64,000 nucleotides of DNA from Circinella umbellata (taxonomy: Eukaryota > Mucoromycota > Mucoromycetes > Mucorales > Lichtheimiaceae): contig JAIWNF010000012.1 in assembly GCA_025093555.1 (NCBI GenBank), forward strand, positions 558,001 through 622,000, read 5' to 3'. Within the stretch, counting starts at the first letter, position 1, and each line of letters opens with the position of its first letter. Below the pieces are notes generated by a model. It was given only the letters and a program-made list of their open reading frames with translations. It was not told where the DNA came from and did not search any database. A program made the translations under genes and the position numbers. Positions 1 through 12,447 of the stretch are shown piece by piece.

Positions 1-1369
1 TTTATATTCATTATAAAAAGAGAGATGACACATATTGACGACAATTATTATTATTATAAAATAGTGGTTACTAAGGAACCTTATCTTTTACAAGAAAAAG
101 GATGGGGTGAATTTGATATGAGAATTGTATTGTATTTTGTTAATAATATTGCTAATACTGAATTATTATCATTTGATCTTAATTTCACACAAGCACAATA
201 TTCTGTTACAAAAACAGTGGTAAATATTCTTAACTTATTTAGTATATACCTTTAAATATTTATTAACTTCATTTCAATCTTTAGGTATTTCAAAGTCCAG
301 CACCAGAATTAGTCAATATATTAAGTCGTGAACCAGCACCTTTACCACCTGCAAAGAAACGAAGAAGTACTTCAACAGAAAAATCAAGAAAATCATCAAT
401 AATAAAATCACCTATATCACCAAAAAATGTAACATCAATGACAGGAATGGATTCTTTATCTGGTACATCTTTATCACCCTCTACACCATATCTTCAACAA
501 CAGCAACAGCAACAACAAGGAATTAGTGGTAATTCTTATTCAGCATCACCTCAACCTAATTCATTCAATTCACCTTCAAATGGTGTTATGAATAGCCCTT
601 ATGATTATACCCAAAACATCAAAACCCCACAAGCAACGTCAGCAACAGCCGAATATGATAGTTTACATAATTACTTTCCAGATTTAAGTGATGATCCTCG
701 AAGCAGGCCGGCCTTGCAACAACAACAACAACAACATGACAATAATAATAATAATGATAATGATAATAGTCAAGATCAATACAATCGACGACGGAAAAAT
801 AAAAGTAATAATAGTAGTAATCATAATAATAGTAATAGGAAACAAAATGGACATCGAGGACATCCTTCAGATACGAATGGTGATGACAAAAATGAGGATG
901 ATGAAGCTCGAATTGTGGATGATGTGTATAGTGAAAGTGATTTAGATCATATTGATCCTATTCACGGTGAAGCATTATCAACGGATTTAAGACGTGCATG
1001 GGGTATTCCAGAGGTAAAAGATAAGAAATTAAAAGGGGAAATACATATAGATACATATACTTGATTTATTAATATTAATATTTATATCTATTTAGCATGT
1101 TAACATGTTGGAACTTGCAAAAAGAATAAGTAGTTTGGATGGTGAAAAATTAGCTGAAATTCGAAGTATAGTGGATCGATATAAAACGAGTGGAATGGGT
1201 GTTACTGTAGAAGATAGTAAGTATTTTAAAACATATAAAATGTGAATATAAATATAAATATTAACTACTAAAGTGAATTACTATTATTATAATTTTAGAT
1301 GAAGTAGTAGTAGATCTTTATTCACTAGGACCTGATTTATTAACACGACTTTGGAATTTTACACATTAA
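1..1369 (+). CDS. YEATS-domain chromatin protein (AF9/ENL/Taf14-like), 5' end outside window
   Basis: Partial gene running in from the left edge. Exons: about 65-219 (an acceptor AG ends at 64), 285-1013, 1096-1216 and 1299-1369, all phase-consistent and ending in TAA. The first exon encodes the end of a YEATS domain, with the typical Gly-Trp-Gly-Glu-Phe segment. YEATS domains read acylated histone lysines. A long Ser/Gln/Asn-rich linker with a basic patch (PPAKKRR) and poly-Gln/poly-Asn runs follows. The last two exons encode a small helical domain (LAKRISSLDGEKL ... VVVDLYSLGPDLLTRLWNF). It resembles the C-terminal ET/AHD-type domain that recruits partners in Taf14 and AF9/ENL. The likely role is in transcription or chromatin complexes in the nucleus. 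Taf14, Yaf9 and AF9 orthology cannot be separated without the N-terminus. An ATG at 25 is in frame, but it precedes the acceptor and is probably intronic. Confidence 0.8.
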
Positions 1370-1377
1370 AAATAATA

Positions 1378-1997
1378 TTAAAATGTTTTTTGAAGAGTAA
1401 TAAAAGTAGTTCCTTTAACTCGAAGTCTTTCTTGATCATGGAAGTCAAGTCTTTCACCATTTTCTTCAAATCCCATCTTTTTATACCAATTAATTAACAA
1501 AGTACGTGTTTCAAAAACACGCATAATACAGTCTGTATAGCCTAATTCTTGCATATGTGCTAATGCAAATCGTACTAATCGACCACCTACGCCTTTTGAT
1601 TGGTATGCGGGTAAAATTGAAAATAATCGGATTTCACCATGTCCTTTTAATCCACTGGTAGGACGATCAATTCGTAAAGTACCGATTAAGGTTTCTTTTC
1701 CTTCAATAATATCAAAAGCAAACAATAATCGACATGATATACCATTTTCTTGAATAGATTTTTCAATTTCTTCAGGTCCTGCTCTATCACCTTCATAAAA
1801 TTCATGTTCTGATGTCCATCCCTCTTTATATACATATATATAAATTATATTAATAAAAGACTATATTATTAATGAAAATGTATCATATACAAACCATTGG
1901 TACTATATGCGCTATTCACTACTGTTACTGCATCTTGGGTATATTTAAGGTCATCAATAGTAACCTCTCGTACTATAATATTATCTTGTCGTGTCAT
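1378..1997 (-). CDS. GNAT-family N-acetyltransferase, copy 1
   Basis: Two exons, 1895-1997 and 1378-1823, encode 182 residues. The 103-nt first exon ends in phase 1. The protein is a single GNAT fold. The acetyl-CoA pyrophosphate-binding motif A is visible as Gln-Ser-Lys-Gly-Val-Gly-Gly, followed by a helix (RLVRFALAHMQELGY) and the late GNAT strand-helix with NWYKKMGFEENGER. Family members transfer an acetyl group from acetyl-CoA to an amine; the substrate cannot be read from the sequence. The next gene (2265-2909) is a close paralogue in the same orientation with an intron at the same place and phase, so the pair arose by tandem duplication. The stop lies only 8 bp from the stop of the convergent YEATS gene. 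Confidence 0.88.
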
Positions 1998-2264
1998 AAT
2001 TAGTTTTTAGAAAAGGAAAAACGAAAGGGAAGAAGAAAAAGACTTGTTGGGGAGGGGAAAATATTGGTACCTTAAAAAGCGGATCCTCCGACTAACAAAA
2101 AAAAAAAAAAGTTCTCCGAAAAAAAAAAATACCAATGATATCAACTCAAATGACTCACATTTATATATTCTATTTATTATTTCTACAATTAACATATATA
2201 TAGTATACTAGTAAGAAGGGAGAGGGAGGCAATAAGAAGAGAAAGGGAAAGTTGTATATTAAAA

Positions 2265-2909
2265 TTATAATTGTTTTTTCAAGGTAATAAAGCAAACATC
2301 TTTAACCTTTAACATTTCAGGCCAAACAAAAGGAATTCTTTCACCCGTTTCTTCAAATCCTAGTTTACGATACCAATTCAAAAGATCTATTCTTGTTTCT
2401 AATACATGGATCATAGCCACTTTATATCCTAATTCTTTCATTTTTTCAAAAGCACTACGTACAAGAAGACCACCTACACCACGTGATTGTTGTGATGGTG
2501 ATACAGCAAAAAGACCTAATTCTGCTTCTTGACTATCCTTTGTAACTTGGATCTGCACTGTACCAACAATTTTTTCAATGACTTCCTCCGAAGCCCCGGA
2601 GGTATCAAATGCATATAATAATGTATTGGGTTTGCCGTTGGTACGAACGAATTCATCAATATCTTCGATAGTGACTCTCTCACCACTTACTAAGTCCTTT
2701 TCTGTGGTCCAGCCACCTATTATATACATTTATAATGTTTATTAAATAAAACTCTTTTTTTTTTCTTGAAATGAAGGAAAATGACGATCAAAGTAAAATT
2801 GTTTACCTTCAGAACGGTAAGCACCATTAATGGTTTCATGAACAGCCTTGTTATGCTTTAAATCGTCAAGTACAACTTCACGTACGTAAATAGTAGATTC
2901 AGACACCAT
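2265..2909 (-). CDS. GNAT-family N-acetyltransferase, copy 2
   Basis: Two exons, 2807-2909 and 2265-2716, encode 184 residues. The first exon is again 103 nt, ending in phase 1. The start context is MVSESTIYVREVVLDDLK, parallel to the start of copy 1 (MTRQDNIIVREVTIDDLK). Motif A reads Gln-Gln-Ser-Arg-Gly-Val-Gly-Gly and the late motif reads NWYRKLGFEETGER. Function is as for copy 1: acetyl-CoA-dependent transfer to an unknown amine, probably in the cytosol because no signal peptide or membrane segment is seen. The copies have clearly diverged but share architecture and intron position, so both look functional. The upstream gap (2910-3402) holds a long GA microsatellite. Confidence 0.88.
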
Positions 2910-3203
2910 GGCTTTTGAAAAGAAAAAAACTTGGAAACTATGAAAAAAAAAAAAAACGAAATAAAAAAAAAAAACCTTTATATATACAAATTTAGCCTTT
3001 TGCTTTTTGCTGTGTTACTAAATAGACTTTTAAATCAATGATATCATTTATCCGAAGTCCCCGCCTTTTCATACATTTTCGTCAATGAATCGGAGGGACG
3101 TTCCCATTGGTTTCTTTGAAAAAAAAAGTGGAACAAAGTATTACATAAGTAAGTGTTGATATTTTTTAAAAACGAGGAGAAAGAGACTATAATACATCGA
3201 ATA

Positions 3204-3273
<70 letters not shown>

Positions 3274-3402
3274 TGAATTATTATATAAAATACTAAATGC
3301 AATATAAGTTATAGATTTGGTTGAAGAAGTAGCGGGTGGGGTAACAAAAAAAAACTTATTAGATAAATTTCTCTTTTTTTAGTAAAAAGGATCAATGTCA
3401 AT
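2910..3402. other. Intergenic stretch with GA microsatellite
   Basis: No gene is seen between the GNAT copy 2 start and the mannosyltransferase stop. The main content is the 65-bp AG/GA tract at 3206-3270 plus several A-runs. Confidence 0.6.
3206..3270. repeat. (AG)n microsatellite
   Basis: An uninterrupted run of about 32 AG dinucleotides lies between the second GNAT gene and the mannosyltransferase gene. The strand is purely purine, so length variation between isolates is likely. Confidence 0.97.
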
Positions 3403-4590
3403 TTAGACGTCATCAACTTCTTCCATTAATGCATTATCTGCTAATCCACTATGATAAATTTTATATGCAGGTAAACCATAAACACTATAACCAGCTGCTA
3501 TAGCAGCTTTTGCAAATCCTTCTGTATCAATTTGATGTTTAAATGGAAATGCAGGATAATTAATCCCTTCACGATGTACATTTGCCTTTGTTAATATACA
3601 TGTTGATCCAATACCATCCAATGGTACTTTTTGTAGTGGCTGCATATCTACTGTAACCATATCAATCATTAAAAAACGATGAGTCGTAAATTCAACCCAA
3701 CCTAAAATAAAAATAATAACAACATATTTTAGTAAACAACGTTTCTTTTTCTTTCCACTCTTTTATTTTTTACCTTCCATAAATATAAAATCTTCAGCTA
3801 CATCTTTTGCTAATGAAGTGGATAATTCAGTTTCTTGCCAATTTCTTTTATCATGACCCCATTCATTTCCATCTCTTTTAATCATTGTATTGGGTACCAC
3901 AATATCTTGATCCACATGAATTAAATCCTGTACCAAAGTCGAAGGAACTGAAGTTAATAATGGATCCAACCAAAGTGTATAATCATTATCAGTTGTTAAT
4001 GCTGATTGTAATAAAAATGTTCTTGCTCTTGCAATAGCTGCTCGTCGTAAAGGTTGTAACTCATATACTGTTTCTTTTCCAGGTGTTGCCACAAACGACA
4101 TGACTTCATTGTCATACGTTTTAACATAAATTTTTACAGGTAACGCGAATCGAGCACGTTCCACATGTTGTCGAACGGCATGGACTGTAGTAGGTCCGGG
4201 ATTTAATACCATGATGGCTAAAGACAAGTTGGGGTATGAAAGTTGACGAATTAACTTGAAAAAATCGGCCAAGTGAGGTACGGTAGATGGATTGATCATG
4301 CTGAGAATGAGAACATTAGGTTGTTGTTGAGGTGGTAAAGTGTTAAGGTTTTGAAAAGAAACACCAGGAGCTCGATGATCTGCTTGTTTTGTCAAGGCAT
4401 CAGGAAGACCATCGAGGTTAGGTGATGTGGAGTTATTATTAAAATAGTCATCGTCTTCGTTGCATAGTGGAGGTCGATAAAGAATTTGTAAAAGACATGT
4501 AGTGGTGATTATAAATCCAATAATACTATATAATAAAACACGTCGTTTTGTACGTGGTAATGTGAACGTTCGCTTTATTTTGTCACTCAT
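3403..4590 (-). CDS. Mnn9/Anp1/Van1-family Golgi mannosyltransferase
   Basis: Two exons, 3774-4590 and 3403-3701, encode 371 residues. The first ATG of the frame is at 4590; upstream codons are pyrimidine-rich leader without ATG. Residues 1-17 are basic and cytosolic, about 18-38 form a membrane anchor, and a lumenal Asn-rich stem and catalytic domain follow. This is the type II topology of Golgi glycosyltransferases. The Anp1-family signature is seen in NVLILSMINP, DFFKLIRQLSYPNLS, DQDIVVPN, LDGIGSTCILTKANVHREG and HQIDTEGFAKAA. Family members belong to mannan polymerase complexes that extend alpha-1,6-mannose chains on N-glycans. The usual acidic site after LW reads Trp-Leu-Asp209-Pro-Leu, so the second acidic residue expected there seems to be missing. 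It could be a regulatory or altered subunit. Confidence 0.85.
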
Positions 4591-7500
4591 GTAAAAAAAA
4601 GAAAACCGGTATATAAAAAAAAAGAAGGGGAAAGAGATATAGCCCAAGAGACACGCTTTTTTATTATTATTGTTCTCGCCTTAAAAAAAATGTGTATCAC
4701 AGAAAAAAAAAAGTCTGAGCTTCGAATGATTAAAAATAGAATTCGTGCGTTTTCTTGGTAAACATGCTATAAACATGCTGATCTTATTTTATTTTATATA
4801 CTGGTAACTAGGTGACACTATAATTCATTGAGTTGTCAAGAAAATGCGAATACATTAACTAACTACTCTTCATTCATTAGAAACATTTAAAAAATAGTAA
4901 TATATACTCAACTAATAATTTATATATTTACACATCTGGTAAAAAAAAATGTTGTCACGTAACTTTCATATGAATATATTTAATATATGAGTTTTTCTTT
5001 TATTGACAAGTCATTTTGAAAGAGTTTTCCCGATTTTTGAATTTACATTAGCGGATTTTATAATACCAAATATACAAATGACACTCCCCAACTGAAAAAA
5101 AGAAGTATCCAACACATGTCAAGTTGAAAAAAATAACATTGCGCCAACTAAAAAATTAGGATCCGTTAACAGTTTAATGGATATGCCTGTAATATGAATT
5201 CTATATATATTTATGCCAAGAATGATTTTGTAGAGAAAATGTTACACAAATTGGATTTTTGTAGCAGAATATAACTTCTCTAACAAGAAGATCGGAACTA
5301 TTAATTGAAGAGATGTGTGCATGCACGCAGTAAAAAAGAATACAGCCGTCTTTCTGTTGTTATGTTCTAATAAGTCTTATGAAGTGACATATCAATAGCA
5401 ATAAAAACTGCACTGATATTATGGTTACCATTTCCTGATATTCAACAAGACAATATAGAAAGATACTCATCTTATTTTTAATATTTAAAAAGTGTGGGGG
5501 ATTAACTTTTCCTCTACATTACCATAACAAATTACTGACGAACTGCTCCCCTCCCTTTTTTATTACTTTCATTATTAGCTTCTTTCTATCGATGCTACGT
5601 ATCATACATAGTACTAGATGAAAAAAAAACCATTTCATTTTCTTCCCCTAGTTAAATCATTTATAAATCTACAACATAGCTTACCCTTTTCTTTCCACAT
5701 AATCGACTAAATGGTACTATAACGTCGGTAACTATAGCAGTAATATTAATAATGGCTTTTCTTTTTCTTTGAATCGTTATCTTTGTCATGATAAAAATTA
5801 TAGACATCCATCAATATAAATATAATAGTATCTTTTGGTTTTCTACTTGGTCATTTTATCATCTCTCATTTTTTTTATTTGCATTCTGCATTTTTAGACA
5901 CTCTTGATACCTATAAGCTACATATATGTTGTGAATAACTAACATCATTGCTTTCTACTACCTATAGGTATATACGTAATAGCATCCCTGTAAGAATAAT
6001 TTGATGCTTATTAGTACATTATAGTACATGTGATCAAAATAATTGGGTAAATCATATACTCATTTCAGGGGTCAATGAGAAGAAGAACATCATGTGACTG
6101 ATCCTGGGGACCATTGGTATATAGTTGTATAATGCAGCCTTCACAGGGGTATCATATCACTTTGCCAATAGGCAGGATCGGACTACAAAAAATATCATGC
6201 GTTCAGTGGGTCTTTTTTTTTATAATACCTGTCAATACTACATACAGCCATGGTAGTCAAAACCAATTATGAAGCACAGTATCATAGCCTACTGATTAAT
6301 CGTTCTTTTTTTTTAATTCTGGAAATAATTATCCATATGATGATGATGATGATGATGTATAATTTACTTTGAAAAAAATAGAATGATAAAAATGAGAACC
6401 AAAGAAAGATAGAAACACAAGAGCTGTTAATATATACAGTAGGTAAAAAAAAAAGGTAATAGCTTTCCAATATATTGGGTATACGAAGCATTATTAAATG
6501 TGCTTCAATTATCATGCACGTGTAGCATTTTATTGTTGTATTAATTAAATTATGCAGTTTCTCATTTTGCTGATCCTCTTTTTAATTTTGTTCATCTATT
6601 GTAGCCCCTTTTCTTTTAGAATCTGATTGTTTTATTTCAAATTGTTCGTTATCGTGATAGGCCGTAAATTGGGATAATAATAAATCAGCATAAAAATGAA
6701 CAAAAGTTAATCATTACCACATCTAAAGAATGAAATATGAGTTGTTGATAATCTAGGAGTCGTAAATTAAGTAAAAATAATAAAACAAAAAGGTTTTATT
6801 CATTATCTTACTCTTTATTGATATGATATAACAACTTATCGATTTATCTACACGTTCCAATAACAATATATTTTAATGAATCTACGTACGTAACTAAAAT
6901 GAGATGAAACTAAATTCTTTATATTAAAGTAATGATCCTATTACTTGAAAGAATGAAATGTATATAATAGACATAGGTATTTTTAAACGAGGCATAAGTA
7001 TATTTTGTCGTAAATGAATGTTAGTACATAGCTTTTATTCCCGGGTACTTGCATGCATTGTTTTATCAACACGGACTTAGCATATTATTTCTTAAGGAAT
7101 GAAAAGTCGGATCTAGTTTATTTGTTATCATTTATCTAAGCTTGAAGCGAACCGGTTATTCCGTGTTGTGTTATGGTTATTGTTAAATAAGTTCAAGCAA
7201 CCTACCACAAAATATTTGAGATCAATAAACTGGTAGGTTATATCATGGAAATACATACCTTTAAAATAACTTTTCATTTTAATTTTATCGTCATTTCAGA
7301 TGATCGCGTACCCTAGTAAAAATTACAAACTACCAAGGTTAGAGCAAAAGATGAGAGCGAATGTCTTTCTGAATTAAAGATTGTATCTAAATCGCTTTGT
7401 TTATGTGTTTCAGAATCGATTTATTTAAAAAGAATATAGAAAAATCGGAGAACATTTCCGACAAGGCTGATACTATCCTCAAAAACTACACATAACACAA

Positions 7501-7912
7501 TGAAGTTTGATTTGAACCAGCTGTTAAAAAAAATCATTTACACCTGATATAAAATTTTATGCTCCCCCCCTCCCTTTTTTTCTTTTCTTTCTTTCTTTCT
7601 TTCTTTTTCTCGTTCTATCCAATACCCAAAAACCCCATTCTCTACTTTCTTACAAAATTGGTTACTTAACACTCTTTTATAAAAGTAAACAATTGTGTAC
7701 ATTAACCATCTCTATTCTTTTCTTTGTTTAAACATTTTGAACAAATCACTTCACATTGTTCACAATTTCTTTGTGATTTTAACTGTATAAGTTTTTACTT
7801 TTACCACTCTACGAGTTCCCTTTTCGATTGTTCTTTATAAGCATACTTGGTTGTTTATAAAGTACAAGTTCTTTTTTCTTTTTTCTTTTTTTTTTAACTT
7901 TGATTATTACTC
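4591..7912. other. 3.3-kb gene-free AT-rich block
   Basis: No supportable coding exon, tRNA or transposon is seen here; open frames are short and of low complexity. It holds a short ATG-type trinucleotide run near 6338-6358 and a long pyrimidine tract near 7559-7610. It includes the 5' region of the RdRP gene at its right end and of the mannosyltransferase gene at its left. Confidence 0.5.
7559..7610. repeat. Polypyrimidine/TTTC tract
   Basis: An almost pure C/T run including about five TTTC units, starting with C-rich bases, lies about 300 bp upstream of the RdRP start codon. It may be promoter or leader sequence of that gene; no function is shown. Confidence 0.8.
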
Positions 7913-10900
7913 ATGGCTATAGTTAGTAAGTACATTAACTTTTCTGAAAGAGGAAATAAAAAGTGATACGTTATTTTTTTAATTAATAGTTTATATAATA
8001 ACAATAACTAATTAGATCAACACCGTCTTTCACAACAAAGACAACAAAAGCAAGTTGAAAATGGACATTATTCTAATTCACGTTCATCTTTACGTGTACG
8101 GTCATCACCAGGATCATCGGTAACACCGTCTTCGTATGATCCTAAAGCTACAACACTATCATCAAGGGATGTACGACGTGTTAAAGTTTCTGGATTAAAC
8201 CCAGAAACGGTTCCGGGTACAATTTTTGATGCATTTTCACGTTGGGGATTAGTAAAAGAAGTAGAGATGGGGTTGGATGGTAACGAGCGTAAAGATTGTA
8301 CAGCAACTATTCTTTTCAAGTAAGTCTTCTTTTTTTTTTGAGGATAGTTTTTTTTTGTGCTAAAAATAAGCAGCTTATTGATTGTTTTGTTTAAGAGTTG
8401 AACTAATATAAATTCTTATATATATATATATTACCAGGGAAAAACCATGGAACACCAGCTTTTTGAATGATTGTGTTATCGATGGTCGTCGATTAAAAGT
8501 AGAAATCGTACCATTTAGTCCTAGAGAGTATCAATATCAAAGACGTGTAACTCATTCAACCAATGTACCTGCTGCTAGTTTATCTTTGGGTACTAAAATA
8601 GGTCCCAATGCATTTGTGGAAGAATGGCGTTCAGATGATAATGTTTCAATGGTTATACAATATACACGGAGACAAATTCAAATTAATTTCAGTCAAAAAG
8701 GTAAAAAATATCAAATGGAATGGTCATTCAAGGATATGACGAATGGAGAATTCCAAATGGAAAGAGATGGTACTTCCACCTATTTTACTATACAACTCAA
8801 GTTTCCAGCTAGGTTCTGGCAGAATGATCCAAACTCAAGACAAGAAACAAAATTATCTGTGCGTGTGGGTAGTGAATGGTGTCGTATCACGGATTTGCCC
8901 ATGCCAAATGTAAGCCCTACTGATGAAACCAAGCCTATTAGTCACAATATTATTTTGGAACCTGAACCTGGAAAAGCTCGTTTGGGTATTTGGACAACCT
9001 ATCGTATCAAATTTTCGCCTTCTACTGTTTCCCAAAAGGATTTTGACGATATGTTAGCCGAAGCAAGCGAATATAACTTAGTACCACGTGACACGACAAA
9101 AAACAACATGCAACCTCTCATTAAAGTAGTGCAACCCGGAACACTTCCGCCTCCTCGCTATCATGTTAAACGAGCCTCGATGGGCTTACCATATGATGTT
9201 TTATACATGATTGAATCCTTAATCCATTCTTATCAATTCAATGAACATAATCTCGACGATGAATTTTACGAAAAAATCAAACAATTGGATCCACAAATCG
9301 TTATAGGTATTCTAAAAATTCTTTATGCTTCCAAGGAACAAACCTATAATCCACTGGGATCTATTAAACAAATCTTTGATAAGATGGGTGACAAGGTGCG
9401 TCGTCAACGGCGTATACCCGAACATTGTGCTATGGTGCGAAAAATAATTGTTACTCCGACCACTATGTATTTACAACCAGACTCTATTGAAATGACAAAT
9501 CGTGTTGTACGCCATTATAGCAAGTACACAGATCGATTCATGCGTATCCAATTCGTGGATGATGGTATGTCAAAAATGAGTGCTGCTGGTTCAAAGAAGA
9601 AAACCAAGTTTAATGCTATCTACAAGCGATTTCACAAGGCATTGAAAAATGGTATTCAAATTGGTACAGTTCATTACGTTTTTCTTTGTTTTTCAAGTTC
9701 TCAACTTCGTGAACATGGTTGTTGGTTTTTTGCAATGACGCTTGATGTATCTGCTTATGACATTCGTAAGTGGATGGGTAATTTTGATGAAGAAAAAACC
9801 GTTGCAAAATATGCTGCTCGTATGGGTCAGGTAGGTTTGAATATATATATGTACTCTATGTGAATATCGCCTGCTTGTTTTGATATTTTACTAATTACTT
9901 CTAAAATATATATATATATGGTATATATAGTGTTTCAGTTCAACCCAACCTATTACCCGACTTCAGCATGATGAAGTTGAATATATTGATGATGTTATCC
10001 ATAATGGATATACTTTTTCTGACGGTGTTGGTACCATGTCTCGTGATCTTGCAGAAGAAGTTGCAGCTAAGATGGGTCTGAATTATGTACCTAGTGCAAT
10101 TCAATTTCGTTTCGCTGGAGCTAAAGGTGTACTTTCAAGATCCCCTACTCTACTTAAAGGGAAACGTATACAACTTCGACCAAGTCAAATTAAATTCGAT
10201 TCTGATCATTATGAACTCGAAGTAGCACGTGTATCAAATTATATTCCTGGTTATTTAAACCGCCAGTCAATTACCATTTTATCAACATTGGGTGTTCCAG
10301 ACGATGTTTTCATGAAAAAAATGCGTTCGACCATAGAAACGATGAGTCGTATTATGAGCGACCCGCCACAAGCCATAAAAACGTTAATGATGTATGAAGA
10401 CCCTTATGGTACCACCCAATCCATGGCCAAAATGATTCAAGCTGGATTCTTGGAGAAAAGGGATCCTCATATTGTCAACTTAATCAACATGTTCCGGGTC
10501 AATATGTTAAAAGATTTAAAGAAGAAAGCCAAAATCTTGATCCACAAAGGTGCCTTTTTGTTAGGTATATTGGATGAAACCCGTACTTTACAAGAAGGGG
10601 AGGTTTTTTGTCAAATTTCTGCTGCATCAAACAAAGGTCGTGGAAAAAAAATAATTCAAGGAGATGTGATAGTATACCGAAACCCATGTTTCCATCCAGG
10701 TGACATCCGTGTAGTAAAAGCTGTCAACAATCCCAAACTTCATCATTTGAAGGATGTGATTGTTTTCAGTGCACAAGGTTACCGCGATGTACCAAGTATG
10801 TGTTCCGGTGGAGATCTTGATGGCGATGATTTTACGTAAGTTGCTACTTTTATAATTTTACTATTATACTTTGGTTTATGAAAAATGATTCTAAAAAAAT

Positions 10901-12252
10901 GTATTAATTTTTAATTAAATAGAATACTGTGGGATGATGAGCTTTTACCTCACACAAGGAATTACGATCCAATGGAGTATAAAGCAGAACCTCCTAACAA
11001 GGTTGACCATGTCCGACTGCTACACATATTTAAATTTTATATTGGATATATGGAGAATGATAATTTAGGAAGCATTGCAAATGCTCATTTGGCTACTGCA
11101 GATCAATCAAGTAAAAATGCTCGTGATGGTAACTGCATTCGTCTTGCGCAACTACACTCTGAAGCAGTTGGTAAGGTTTCTTTTTTTTTATGAGTTGATT
11201 TTGACGATAAAAGTACATTTTGTTCAATATCATCTAAACATGGAAAACGAATAGATTTCCCAAAAACTGGTAGAGCCGCAGTAATGGATGACCATTTACG
11301 TGTTCAAGTATTCCCTGATTTTATGGAAAAAGAAGATAAAGAATCCTATGAATCACAGAAAGTATTGGGAAAAATTTATCGTGCAATTGACAAAGCCGAC
11401 TACGACGAATATGAATCTCGATTGGTTGATAATACAGTATATGATGTGCGTTTACGTGTCCCTGATATGGAACATTACATACAAGAAGCACGTGAATTAA
11501 AAAAGGAATACGGTCGTGACATATTAGCATTAATGAACCAATATGGTGTCAAAACAGAATCTGAATTGGTTTCTGGATATATTATTAAATGGTTAAAAGA
11601 AAGTAATCGGAAAAGTGATTATGAAATTCATGAAGAGACGATGAAAACTGTATTGAGTTTAAAAAAGAATTGGCGTCGACGGTTCGAACAAGATTTGGAA
11701 GATGTTCCAGGTGCTCGTCATGCAAAGGCTGCAAGTTGGTATTACTGTACTTACCATCCCGATGAACGCATGAATGATAATAGTTTAGAAGGAAATCTTT
11801 TGAGTTTTCCATGGGTCATGGATGATGTGATTTGTGAAATTGCTATGATGAATAATAACCGCGTTGCTACCGAGGATCAAGCCAAACCCATTGATGATGC
11901 ATTGGTGAGACGATTGGCATCAGCAAAGAAACAAGACCTCAAGTTTACCATGATTTATAGTTCTGATGAAGAGGACGCTGACGAAGAAGATGAAGAAGGA
12001 AGTGGTTCTGACGGAGAAGAAGATGAAGAAACGGTAGAGAATGAAGATGATAAGGAGGACGGTGATGAAGAAGATGATCGAGAAGAAGAAGATGCCATAA
12101 CAACGTTCGTATTATCAAAACCACAAAAACATAACAAGCAAGAAAGCCCTAAGGTGTCTCAAGAAACCACAATAACAGTTCCCAATGTACACACAGCGGT
12201 CGCCGCCAACGCAACCGAAGATGAACTTGCAAATGCTTTGCTTGGTCTTTAA
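7913..12252 (+). CDS. Cellular RNA-dependent RNA polymerase (RNA silencing)
   Basis: Six exons (7913-7925, 8016-8319, 8438-9830, 9931-10835, 10923-11170, 11255-12252) keep phase and give 1,286 residues. The first exon is only 13 nt. The eukaryotic RdRP family is recognised by MGQCFSSTQPI, GYTFSDGVGTMS, the catalytic Asp-Leu-Asp-Gly-Asp at residues 865-869 (10813-10827), and the later HSEAVDFPKTGRA. These enzymes copy single-stranded RNA into double-stranded RNA that feeds Dicer and Argonaute, as in fungal RNAi. Residues about 45-135 look like an RRM fold (VRRVKVSGLNPETVPG ... CTATILFKE). The C-terminus carries a dense Asp/Glu tract (about 11960-12095). All catalytic residues are intact. It is convergent with the BAP31-like gene, 195 bp away. 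Confidence 0.95.
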
Positions 12253-12447
12253 ATTAGTGCCATTTATACTTTTTCTTTTTCCATAATTCTCTGTTCTTAT
12301 ATCTCTTTTTTTTATATCAAATATTCATATTTCTTTACATTACAGACTCAAATGAATAATTATATCACCAATGGCTAAAAACATGATTTACACAAAATAC
12401 ATTATGTTTATTAAAAGAACTAGTATATTTTTATTATATAATTGTTT

